Notes: a model not told the origin generated them from the sequence alone. A stretch of 64,000 nt of DNA from Pelodera strongyloides (GCA_036852015.1 JAANDG010000184.1:1-64000); one strand, 5' to 3'. Shown: positions 55,261 through 64,000, counted from the first letter of the stretch. Translations and numbers: made by a program.

Positions 55261-55777
55261 CAGAAGCTGTGTGTCACGGGAACGTAGGCTGAGCCCAACT
55301 AGTGACCCCTCTAACATTCGACCCCTCTAACCTGCCAGAGAGCGGTCGCATCACCCCGCCAAAATGATCTACTCTGATAACGCTCAAATCCCCACGCCTA
55401 CCTCTCGCCCAGACATCCCAATTCGCCAAAATATTCAATTTACTCTCGCTGAGCTATTCACCGACCTGAAGTCGTTTATTCGCGAAGAAATATCTGAAGG
55501 ATTTCGTCGGAACGAGCTCAAGGACCATTTTGTACTGCTCAACGCGAAGGAAACGGATCGGGTTAGTAATGATTTTAATCTTGCAACCAAAGTTTTGGCT
55601 CTGTGCTCTTACTCGCCCGATTCTTTCCATGTACTTGGTCGCATGGGGAAACCCTGCAACCGTCCCCGCCCTATTCTATGCCGTATGAAAGCTGGTTCTC
55701 GTTTGCCTCTGTTTAAGGAACTCGCCGATCGGCTCAAGAAGACCCCAGGACTCTCACACATCAATGTTCGTCGAGCT
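55261..55777 (+). mobile_element. Non-LTR retrotransposon ORF1 fragment
   Basis: From ATG 55364 an open frame encodes an ORF1-type N-terminal part: a helical segment (LAELFTDLKSFIREEISEGF) followed by an RRM-like stretch (LGRMGKPCNRPRPILCRMK, LFKELADRLKKTPGLSHINV). The pattern of an RPRPILV-like strand followed by a helix and a SHI/VFINPD-like strand is typical of ORF1p of LINE-like elements. It stops being element-like at about 55777, where the sequence becomes the antisense strand of paralogue c, so the apparent longer frame is chimeric. ORF2 is absent. Confidence 0.6.
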
Positions 55778-56538
55778 TCCATAACTCGATCCTCCAAATC
55801 CACCTTGTCCGAAGTTTCCGGAAGAACTTCCGAAGTCGGAGGATCCTCCGAATCCTCCCGATCCTCCCTGATTGAACCCTCCCGAGCCTCCCTGATTGAA
55901 TCCTCCACTAAAATCACCCGATCCTCCTTGGGGAAAGCCGCCCGATCCTCCAAAGTCTCCCTGGTTCATTCCAGGCATTCCAATTGTTTGAGCACCGCCA
56001 ACTAAAGTTGAATTTTATTACTATCTATTCAATAATTATCTCAGCGACTGGTTATTGTAGACAAGGTTACGAGAAGGGGGAAGAATAACAAAAAACGTTG
56101 ATATGTAGGTCATAGTACCAGAGGAAATACCTACCCAGTCCTAGCCTGTACTGGGGAGGTATTCTTCGTGTCGTTCAATTAATCAATATAAGGAATTATT
56201 AAAGATGATAGTGTAAAATAGGAAATAAAAAATAAAAGAGACTAATGCATCATGTTCTATCATGATACCCCGTTTCGACCCTATATCGCATACGAGGGTT
56301 TTACCCGGTTAGGGTCTCATCAGTGCGATGAACCGGGCTTATATAAAAAATGAGGAAAGGAGGATATGGGGAAAGGAGGATATGAGGAAAGGAGGATATG
56401 GCAATGACATAATTAGGAATGAGTTATGTATATTTATAGTCAACTCAACTTACATGCAATATTATCCGGTCTTCCGTATCCTCCAGCCACAGCACTTCCG
56501 AGGACTCCAACAAGGCAAAAAAGAGTGAAGGTGTTCAT
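55754..56538 (-). CDS. Secreted Gly/Gln/Ser-rich protein, paralogue c, 3' end replaced
   Basis: Exons (minus) 56454-56538 and 55754-56001, summing to 333 nt, 110 aa; intron phase 1. The signal peptide and GGYGRPDN box match paralogue b. The repeats are rearranged: GGFPQGGSGDF, then two GGFNQGGSG units and GGFGGSSDFGSSSGNFGQGG. After GGSSYG the frame leaves the family and ends SSTNIDV, because the DNA changes to the retrotransposon ORF1 fragment. The C-terminal GYGRPYRY box and the native 3'UTR with its polyadenylation signal are therefore missing. It may still be expressed, but truncation by rearrangement is the simplest reading. Confidence 0.85.
56330..56405. repeat. 18-bp tandem repeat in paralogue c intron
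   Basis: About three copies of ATGAGGAAAGGAGGATAT-like units in the enlarged intron (about 450 bp, versus 166 bp in paralogue b). Confidence 0.85.
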
Positions 56539-56615
56539 GTTGGGTAGAGTAATTAGATACTTTAGCAATGAAAATACTGATGTATTGGTGAGCTTCCTCC
56601 CCCTCCCCTCCGACG

Positions 56616-56629
56616 GGTACTTATACCCA
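56616..56629 (-). promoter_or_regulatory. TATA-like box of paralogue c
   Basis: GGGTATAAGTACCC on the minus strand, about 80 bp before the ATG, identical to that of paralogue b. Confidence 0.55.
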
Positions 56630-56911
56630 AATTCAACCAAGTCCATACTCCTCATTTGGCCAATAAGTATGAGTTTGTTTTGTTTTGATAACAGGAAGTT
56701 GACACATAGTCATGTACTGCTGAATCATAGCAGTGTTATGACTAATCTATATTTGGCAGACAAGCTAGCTTCTACCTTTCTGGGCTCATCATTTGATCTA
56801 TCTCCTTATTTCGCGCACTTCTCTCGATCTTATCTTTTTCTCTCCACCTCTATTTCTTCCGTTCTGTTTTCTCTCGACAGCATCATGATCGCTCTCCTGT
56901 TCCCTTGCCTT

Positions 56912-56913
<2 letters not shown>

Positions 56914-56949
<36 letters not shown>
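56914..56949. repeat. (CT)n microsatellite
   Basis: Uninterrupted CT run, the inverted counterpart of the GA tract upstream of paralogue b but longer. Confidence 0.95.
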
Positions 56950-56952
<3 letters not shown>

Positions 56953-57247
56953 ACTGATATCTCTGATCATTTTTCAAATTTCACTGTACGAGTTTCGCGT
57001 GCCAGTAAATTTAGACGAGCCATTTTCTTTTCTTTTGATACTTTTTGACCTAATTTAATTTCGCTTTTTCTGTGAATAAGAAGTTGTGTGATAAAAAAAA
57101 ATGTTGTTGAAAAAATAATTATTGTGTGGTATTTTGTACAAAATACTTCTGTTGTGAATTAAATTGAAACAACAATAAAGTTTTGTGCCCTTTATTCTCA
57201 CAAACACAAAGATACCGTGAACTACATCTACAAAATAATTGGTTTCT

Positions 57248-57874
57248 CTAATGTCTGACTGGGCGACCGTATCCATTTTGGAAGCTTGGTCCTCGCTGGA
57301 ATCCTCCCTGATCACCAGAACTTCCCCGGCGGAAGTCTTCGTGTCTCACGAAGTCTCCCTGGTTAGTGAATCCGGCTCCTCCCATGAAGCCTCCCTGAGG
57401 AGCAAAGGTTTCCGGGTTAAAGTCTCCTTGTGATCCAAAGTCTCCCTGGTTGGTAGGTTCTCTGGGGAAGGCTTCCCGACCTGCCCATCCACCCTGCTGT
57501 CCACCAAACATTCCTTGGTTGGAGTCACCCGCACGTCCGAAGTCAGTGTTTGAGGAAACTGAAAGGATTATTATTACTGATTAATTATTGGTTCTCCGAC
57601 AAATAAATAAAATGTTCCTGTTGTAATATAGATTCCAAAGAGACTGTTTGTTCGGGTTGTGAAACTAGTATAATCACTTGCTATACTGTATAAACTTATA
57701 GATGTGAGGGATAGAAACTACGTATGACAACTTCTACGGCACAGTATGAGTGCAAATTATCCTTCGCAATAAATGAAAACAAAACGCACCATCGTCATTG
57801 TCCGGATTTCCATAACTATCAGCAATTGTGGTGCCAAGAAGGGCAATTAGAAGTACCAAGGAGAGGGTGTTCAT
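57248..57874 (-). CDS. Secreted Gly/Gln/Phe-rich protein, paralogue d
   Basis: Exons (minus) 57790-57874 and 57248-57558, summing to 396 nt, 131 aa; intron phase 1. The signal peptide MNTLSLVLLIALLGTTIA precedes DSYGNPDNDD. The body is less repetitive than in a-c, with QGGWAGREAFPREP, NQGDFGSQGDF, APQGGFMGG, NQGDFVRHEDFRRG and DQGGFQRGP. It is richer in charged residues (Asp, Glu, Arg) and ends FQNGYGRPVRH. It forms an inverted pair with paralogue e, differing at only about a dozen residues. Polyadenylation signal on the minus strand at 57191-57196. Likely extracellular; function unknown. Confidence 0.9.
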
Positions 57875-57928
57875 GGTCAGATGTGGAGGGCTGGCTCAGC
57901 GATGAAGTGCTTATGGAACCGACCCTTC

Positions 57929-57941
57929 CCTTTATATACTA
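57929..57941 (-). promoter_or_regulatory. TATA box of paralogue d
   Basis: GTATATAAAGGG on the minus strand, about 58 bp before the ATG; the same box precedes paralogue e. Confidence 0.75.
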
Positions 57942-58720
57942 CCCATTCCCTTTGAACAGATGTTCATGTGTGAAGTTGGCCTTCATGGGAGCTTTAAAGT
58001 TGCAACAAAGCCTCAACGCCTTGTCTACTAGTTTGCGACCGAGCGTTCCAAAGACTTAATCCTTTCTAGCTAGCTCTCTCTTTGACATCTCAATTTTTAT
58101 GCTCGAACGCTTACTAAAAGTTACAAACTCTACAATTCAACAGTCAAGGCTGCCTGAATGAAATATGAAAACTTATATGCGATCAAAGAAAACGACCGAT
58201 TATATGATAAATTTATTTACATAAATTACTGGATTGATCTTGACATGTGAACAGTAGGCAATCGCACTAATTGTAAGTACATACGTACCATGAAACGTGA
58301 AAACAATTTTAATATGGTTATGGAAATGGAAAATTAGGAATAAATTTGAATACGAAACTGCGCGGATAAAGACGGGAAAATATATTGAGATTACCATTTG
58401 TCTCTCTCCTCTACTACTCGTCTCTCGCACTACACTTCGGTGTAGCAGGCTCTGGAGGTAAATGTTTTATTTTATTCTTATAATTAGTGTAACGTCAACA
58501 ATAGAAAGAGATTTTCTGCCTCGGGATCTGTACATGTGTGTTATATACTCACCTCTCCTACTGAAATAGGACTATTGACTGATGAAGTTGAATTGACTGA
58601 ATTCACTGATGAATAGGACAACTAGGACTATTGGCGGACTCAGGTTGTCATTCACGACTTGAAAGAACTAAAGCCTACTACAAAATGTTCTGCTTTTCAG
58701 GTCACCTTTACCCACTAATA

Positions 58721-60898
58721 ATGGAGATGCCTGGAGCTCCTGACAATATGGATCCTTCGGATCCCACACGCGAAGCCCCTTCCCCACCCACTCCACCCAG
58801 GCTAGCTGCCGGATCTTCTGCTTCTTCCCGTTCTATGTCACGTAGCCATTCCAGCCGTTCTCGTAGCTCTCGCCGTTCCGTTAGGAAGACCGGTCGACGG
58901 GCGACCAGAAAGCGTACTGTCCGCAAGAGAAGCGCCAGCTCGCGCAGAAGCGCCAGCGCCCGCAAGAAGGCCGCACCTCGAAAGAAACAACGCAAGGCCT
59001 CGAGGTCAAGAAGTGGTAGTAGTTCTACCAGCAGACGCTCGGTGAGTAAGCGCAGGAGCACCAGAGCTAGAAGCAGAGCAAAGAGAACTAAGAAGAGCGG
59101 TACCAGGAAATACAGTAGGAAGGCGTCGAAGGGCGGATCCAGCAGGAGCTCCAGGTCAGGATCAAACAAATCTACACCGATAGCCAGAAGAACGCGCAAT
59201 GCTATCAGAAAGGCTGGATTGTCGAGCCCTGGTACCAGCTACTCTGTCAGCATGTCCAGGACGCCATCAACTCGCGGCAAGGTCACATTTATTTCTTTTT
59301 AGACTTCTAAGATTTATACAAGTGAATTGCATTGCTACAAAATAAATCACTCGACTATTGCCTAGTCTTTTTAGCTTTCCGAAGTAATACATAGAATCCT
59401 GCATCTGACACTCCAGCTGGTGTTATAGGTAATACAGAAACAAAATTTTTTATTTTATTTTTATTTTAGCGCAGAAGTGGACGCAGTTCTTCTCGTAGCC
59501 GACTATCCCAAAGTTCTCGTGAAGCTTTCGTGAAGCCTGCAAATTCTTCGAGAAATAACAAAACAAGGTTTGCTCTAAATTTTCGAACCATAAAAGAAAG
59601 AACAGTTATTATTTTACACTATCTGACTTCGTCCGTGAATTATGCATGTGCGCCTGCCTCGTAGCCAATGCCAGGCTTTTCCCCTTGTTTCAAATAAGCA
59701 CTGGTCGAGACGTAGTCTATGAATACAAGTAGTAAGACATCAATTTAAGACGTGTAGCTTCTTGTTATGTAATTCTAAACAAGAGTAATTGCAGTACGGT
59801 GCCAGTGGTAAAAATGGTCTCTGTCCGTTATACCCGCAAAGTGACGAGAACCAGGAGACTTTCTGTGGACAGATCGAGATCCGGATCAAGGTGTGTTTTG
59901 TTGGAATCTAATTTATATAATTTTCTGAAAAAAGGAGAAATATTGAATTAGTAGAGAAAGAGAAGGACATTTGGCCCAACCCTTAACCATCTGGGTGTTT
60001 TTTTTACTCACTTCCTTTACTTCTCTAGTGATCATGTTTCTATCAGGTGTCGTTATAGCATTTTAATACAGTACTTGTAGTTTGGCGTATTACCGTATTT
60101 TTCAGTGTTGTCTTTTAGTAACCACTCCTCTGCCTCGTGCAGCAGTACCACTCGTGCTCATGCGGGGCGTGAGCTCCGTAATGAGCAAGTTTCTCCGTCC
60201 ACTTCTACCGTACCAAGAAGATCCAATGGAAGGCAGAGTATTCGTTTCAAGACCCCAATACAAGAAAAGGTGCACAATGTGAGCTACAAATTGCATACAT
60301 CTTGCCCTTTCATAGCTTAAAAACAAATATATAAATGAGATTGTAAGAAGCAACAGCACACGTCAGTATTATTACAGCATAGCCAGTGTTTTGTCTCAAT
60401 GTCTAATATGTATGACATATTTAATGTATCTCTATGAACCTAATGATAAGGCGTATTCAGACTCCTCTAACAGCCAAATCGGGTGGCTCCCCAGGAAGAA
60501 CGCCTATGAAAACGGGAACCCCTGGCAACATAAATAAGCTTCAACGGATTGATTTCAGGTAATTAAACAAAATACGTTTAGTGAGTCAAGAAAAGTGGAA
60601 GATTTAGTCCCTATTATCAAAGCAATTTATTTTCAATACGTTAGATATGTAACAATTATGGAATAAATGCAATACCGTACTGCTATATACGGTAATGCTG
60701 AACGAGCTAGGACATAGTGTACGACGACTGGGGCTAAACCTGGGTGGGCCACACATGGGCTGCGCATAGGAGGCCAAAGCGGCACGTATTTAAATACCAT
60801 TTTACAGACGTGTTGAGAACTCGGACGATGAGAACTGTGGAAAAGAAGGAACAGAGAATGAAATCATGTCGACTCTTGACAATTCCCACATGGAATGA
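58721..60898 (+). CDS. Ser/Arg/Lys-rich basic protein, protamine-like or SR-like
   Basis: Exons: 58721-59281, 59470-59567, 59795-59890, 60119-60269, 60461-60558, 60808-60898, summing to 1095 nt, 364 aa; all phases close at TGA. A short acidic Pro-rich head (APDNMDPSDPTREAPSPPTP) is followed by about 160 residues of Ser, Arg and Lys (RSVRKTGRRATRKRTVRKRS, KKAAPRKKQRKASRSRSGSS). A less basic middle follows, with STVPRRSNGRQSIRFKTP. The tail turns acidic (NSDDENCGKEGTENE). The composition fits a chromatin-condensing sperm nuclear basic protein (H1-derived or protamine-like) or an SR-type RNA-processing protein; no RRM or H1 globular domain is visible. The exon 1 donor (GTCACA) is weak; read-through would give a 192-residue product ending VTFISF. 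The start is the first ATG after an acceptor at 58700; ATG 58730 is also possible. Confidence 0.75.
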
Positions 60899-61502
60899 AC
60901 CCTTTCTTCAACCTCACGTCGCCTTAGAATGTTATCCACTGGACCCCTCTTATAGATTCTTTATTCGACATGGTGTTTCGATGGTCGTTTCGTCCCTCCT
61001 GCTACAGACCACATCTGCCGTTTTCAGGTATTGCAGAATAAAAAAAAATTTTTTAAAGGGAACGTGTACACTGATTGTATGCTGAGCGATAGAACTCGTA
61101 GTTATAATTGTTGTCCTACTCAATTATATAAAACTTCCGTCAATAAGACAGCATTTTAACTTTGCTTTTTCTGACGAGGGACAAATTATTACTTTTAATT
61201 CTAATAACTTCAATAATTAGAACGTTCCATATTTTCAGTTCCCATCCACTTCAACATCGTCCACCTACTCAATTAAATCGGGAAAATATCACTCACTGAA
61301 TGTTCATATTCATCTCTTCAATACTCGAATCAAACTGACTTCTCAAAATCAAACTCAAAATATATACTCATCTAGTATTGCTCATAGCGCAAAAAAAAAA
61401 AACAATAAAAATTTGGGGATTTTGTGCAAGTTGTTACCAGTTAAATCTTCTTTTTAGTGAACAAATGTAAGCGTGCGATAGGCAAGTATCGAGAGGGGGA
61501 GA

Positions 61503-61573
61503 CGAGAGAGAGGGAGAGAGAGAGGGAGAGAGAGGGAGAGAGAGGGAAAGAGAGGGAGAGAGAGAGGGAGATA
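61503..61573. repeat. GA-rich microsatellite
   Basis: Imperfect (GA)n/(GGGAGA)n tract upstream of paralogue e. Confidence 0.95.
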
Positions 61574-61862
61574 GAGGAAGAGAGCGAGAAAGATGCCTAG
61601 CTGGAAAGAAGTTACTTTCATTGTATGCCGTTCGGTTTCGGTCGCAAACTAGTAGATAGGCTTTGAGGCGTTCGAGTAAGCGTTCGAGCATAACAATTGA
61701 AAAGTGAGAGAGAGGGAGAGAGAGGGAGAGGGAAAGAAGGTGTTCAATGCATGTTCAATGCTAAAAGCTCAAACTAGTAGATAGACTTTGAGGCTTTGTT
61801 GCAACTTTAAATCTCCCATGAAGGTCAACTTCACACAAGAACATCTGTTCAGACGGAATGGG

Positions 61863-61874
61863 TAGTATATAAAG
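61863..61874 (+). promoter_or_regulatory. TATA box of paralogue e
   Basis: TAGTATATAAAG lies 56-67 bp before the ATG, identical to that of paralogue d. Confidence 0.75.
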
Positions 61875-61929
61875 GGAAGGCTCGGTTCCATAAGCACTTC
61901 ATCGCTTGGAAAGCCCTCCACATCTGACC

Positions 61930-62557
61930 ATGAACACCCTCTCATTGGTACTTCTAATTGCCCTTCTTGGAACCACAATTGCTGATAGTTATGGAAATCC
62001 GGACAATGCCGATGGTGTGTTTTGTTTTCATTTATTGCGAAGGATAAGGCGCAACGGCGCAACCATACGTGATAGTTAGCCATGATTTGTTTCTATCGCA
62101 CAAATTGCTACAAAATATAAATAGTCAGATAAGCTGGCCGAAACGTTTCGTCATTTTATTTAGCAATATTCGTAAACTATTTTGAAGTGGAAATGTTGCT
62201 TTATTAGTAGGAGAGCCAATAATAATGTATAATAAAAAAATTTCAGTTTCCTCCAACACCGACTTCGGTCGTGATGGTGACTCCAACCAAGGAATGTTTG
62301 ATGGACAGCAGGGTGGATGGGCAGGTCGGGAAGGCTTCCCCAGAGAACCTACCAACCAGGGAGACTTTGGATCACAGGGAGATTTTACCCCGGGAACCTT
62401 TGCTCCTCAGGGAGGCTTCATGGGAGGATCTGGATTTCCTCACCAGGGAGACTTTGTGAGACACGAAAACTTCCGCCGGGGAAGTTTTGGCGAACAGGGG
62501 GGATTCCAGCGAGGACCGAGCTTCCAAAATGGATACGGTCGCCCAGTCAGACATTAG
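61930..62557 (+). CDS. Secreted Gly/Gln/Phe-rich protein, paralogue e
   Basis: Exons 61930-62014 and 62247-62557, summing to 396 nt, 131 aa; intron phase 1. Same signal peptide as paralogue d, then DSYGNPDNAD. The body has GREGFPREP, NQGDFGSQGDF, APQGGFMGGSGF, HQGDFVRHENFRRG and EQGGFQRGP, ending FQNGYGRPVRH. Most differences from d are conservative (N/T, E/G, A/S, D/E/N), so both copies look constrained. AATAAA at 62603-62608. It is transcribed away from d, with the basic-protein gene between them. Secreted; role unknown. Confidence 0.9.
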
Positions 62558-62709
62558 TGGAAACACTTATTTTGTAGATGTAGTTCTCGGCCTTTTTGTG
62601 AGAATAAAATGTACAAAGTATACTGGTGTTTCAATTTGCCTGTTTATGCATTGCTTTCGCATTATACTATAGTTTTACTTTGAATGAATTTATTTTCCAA
62701 AGAACCCAA

Positions 62710-63071
62710 TTAAAGGGATCAGCTCACCTTAAATTGTGTCTGTTTTTTTTGTTTCTTTATTTTCGATAAGGGATAATAAAAATTTGGAATACAAAAAGTA
62801 GTGTTATATTTCAATACTCACGAAGATATTAGGTGATAAAGTGGTGGATCGATCGGCCCGAAATGAAAAAGTGTAATTGTCCTGCCTTGTTTGTATGGGA
62901 CAATTAACACTTTTTCATTTCGGGCCGATCGATCCACCACTTTATCCCCTAATATCTTCGTGAGTATTGAAATATAACACTACTTTTCGTATTCCAAATT
63001 TTTATTATCCCTTATAGAAAATAAAGAAACAGAAAAAACAGACACGATTTGAGGTGAGCCGATCCCTTTAA
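62710..63071. mobile_element. TTAA-bounded fold-back element
   Basis: TTAA, then AGGGATCAGCTCACCTTAAA; the other end is the inverted TGAGGTGAGCCGATCCCT, then TTAA. The arms are about 155 bp and near-identical, meeting around CCTGCCTTGTTTGTATGG. It sits about 150 bp beyond the stop of paralogue e. Confidence 0.88.
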
Positions 63072-63264
63072 AGTAGTGAAGGTCAACTATCTTTTAATAT
63101 ATTGTTCAATTGACAAAAATTTGGTCATCACTGGATTTAATAAGCCATGTATGGATTGTATATATAATGAAAGGCATCTTTACAACGTAGAAACACATTA
63201 TTATTTCCATGTCAGAAGATATTTTTACACTATAAGCCCTTTTAGTGAAAACGAAATTTTTGCC

Positions 63265-63425
63265 GAAATCAACGAAAAAACCGTCGTTCGCCCATGGTTA
63301 GTAGCTTTTTGGTGACCATCTGACGACGGTTTTCGATAACACTTGGTCACAAGTTGGTCACCAGATGGACAGGCCCACGAAAAAAACCAGTGAACCGTAT
63401 CCAAATGGGTTCACTCATTTCCTGT
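63265..63425. repeat. TGGTCACC-motif repeat (copy 2)
   Basis: It shares with 44619-44790 the order GACGACGGTTTT, TTGGTCACNAGNTGGTCAC, GGNCCCACGAAAAAAA, AGTGAACCG and CAAATGGGTTCA. It lies directly upstream of the small peptide gene at 63476. Confidence 0.7.
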
Positions 63426-63475
63426 TTATGTGATAAGCTAGCTACATGAATGATTAGACTTTTCTTATTTCAGAA

Positions 63476-63974
63476 ATGAAATATACCATCATCCCCTTCA
63501 TTGTGATGGTTTTTGCCATATGTCAGGCGTCTGGGGTTTCGTATTTAAACTTGTACGTTCTTTTTTATGTGGAATTTCCTTATCCTATGTCCTATGTAGT
63601 AGTTGATAAGAATTAGAAACATAAATGAAGAGCGCTATATATTCCGAGAAAATAGAAATCTGAAAACAATGGAAATTATATCCTTTTATGACCCCAGTTT
63701 CTACCAGACCTATTTTCAGTGTGGGTCTGATGCGGACTGTCCAGCAGAGGGAGGATTCCGTTGTGTTGGGGTAAATATAGTCCAGAGAAGATGTGTTGAC
63801 GTAGATCAAAATGGCCCGACGGTTGGTATTTTGTGAAATTATTGAAATGGAAATTGCCAAATAATTAAAAGAAAAATAATAAATCCTGTCCTACTGCCAA
63901 AAGTGTTTTGTATTTTCATCTAGGAACAAAAGCAGGGCGGAAACTGGAAAAGGTGGTTTTGGATAAACAGATAA
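63476..63974 (+). CDS. Small secreted Cys/Trp-containing peptide
   Basis: Exons 63476-63535, 63720-63821, 63924-63974, summing to 213 nt, 70 aa; all introns phase 0. The signal peptide MKYTIIPFIVMVFAICQASG coincides with exon 1. The middle exon carries four cysteines (CGSDADCPAEGGFRCVG then RRCVDV; spacing C-x5-C-x7-C-x9-C). The last exon is a short basic aromatic tail GGNWKRWFWINR. Two disulfides in the middle exon would give a compact knot. The CxSDxDCP start resembles small Cys-rich extracellular modules (WAP or Dickkopf-like openings), but the module is too short to assign. A secreted signalling, defence or matrix peptide are all possible. The exon 1 donor GTTTCG is weak. Confidence 0.65.
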
Positions 63975-64000
63975 ACGACAAACTATGTTAGCGCGATGGC

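Larger units (their letters stand above)
60899..61929. other. Spacer and promoter of paralogue e
   Basis: No gene is seen. It contains a long GA-rich tract (61503-61573, plus 61705-61735) and a partial duplication in which AAACTAGTAGATAG(G/A)CTTTGAGGC occurs twice (about 61647 and 61775). The last 300 bp are the inverted duplicate of the region upstream of paralogue d. Confidence 0.6.

Noticed and set aside
55778..56005. C-terminal part of the long plus-strand frame starting at 55364
   Set aside because: From about 55778 it is antisense to the Gly-rich repeats of paralogue c (Ser/Ile-Thr-Arg-Ser runs); only the N-terminal part is element-derived.
56426..57058. 210-codon plus-strand frame
   Set aside because: It is the antisense of exon 1 and the promoter of paralogue c and runs through the CT microsatellite; the signal peptide and intron on the minus strand are better supported.
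58708..59199. 163-codon minus-strand frame rich in Leu, like a membrane protein
   Set aside because: It is the antisense of the Ser/Arg/Lys-rich gene: Arg/Lys/Ser codons read backwards give Leu-rich shadows.

Overview
The window is nuclear DNA of a multicellular animal. Genes are split into many small exons with GT-AG introns of roughly 60-500 bp, the code is standard, several promoters carry TATA boxes, and the housekeeping genes are metazoan (Vilse-type RhoGAP, CDKAL1, an MGAT5-type glycosyltransferase, a transmembrane tyrosine phosphatase, PCBD). The sequence is AT-rich with small GC-rich repeat islands. I cannot fix the phylum from sequence alone; an invertebrate, possibly an early-branching one, is the most I would say.

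Layout. 1-4.3 kb is repeats (a Merlin-like miniature element, tandem repeats, two fold-back elements). 4.4-8.2 kb (minus) holds the 5' half of an MGAT5-like N-acetylglucosaminyltransferase whose 3' exons are not in the window. Divergent to it, 10.1-17.4 kb (plus) is an 18-exon ARHGAP39/Vilse homologue, followed by a 15-exon CDKAL1 gene (18.9-23.9 kb, plus). 25.4-32.0 kb (minus) is a 13-exon single-domain tyrosine phosphatase with almost no ectodomain; one intron holds a 264-bp near-perfect palindrome. 32-44 kb is mostly mobile DNA: a Merlin/ISXO2-type transposon relic, TTAA-bounded miniature elements, a Harbinger-like element and GC-rich repeats, plus one orphan exon and one small Cys-rich gene candidate. 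A tRNA-Ser(AGA) gene and a PCBD gene (minus) follow at 44.2-45.7 kb, then a six-exon Myb/SANT-like plus coiled-coil gene at 46.9-49.9 kb.

The most distinctive region is 50.6-62.6 kb. It is a cluster of small two- or three-exon genes for secreted Gly/Gln/Phe-rich low-complexity proteins: five full-length or nearly so and one remnant. All five start with an 18-residue signal peptide, have a phase-1 first intron at the same place, and carry a GYGRP/SYGNP box just after the signal; four of them end in GYGRP(Y/V)R(Y/H). They occur as two inverted pairs: 53.4/56.5 kb, convergent, and 57.9/61.9 kb, divergent. The second pair brackets a six-exon gene for a strongly basic Ser/Arg/Lys-rich, protamine-like protein. 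One member has lost its 3' end where it is joined to a non-LTR retrotransposon ORF1 fragment. At the right edge a separate three-exon gene encodes a 70-residue secreted peptide with four Cys and a Trp-rich basic tail.

The exon models were assembled by hand. In every full model the reading phases close exactly from start to stop, which is the main support for them.
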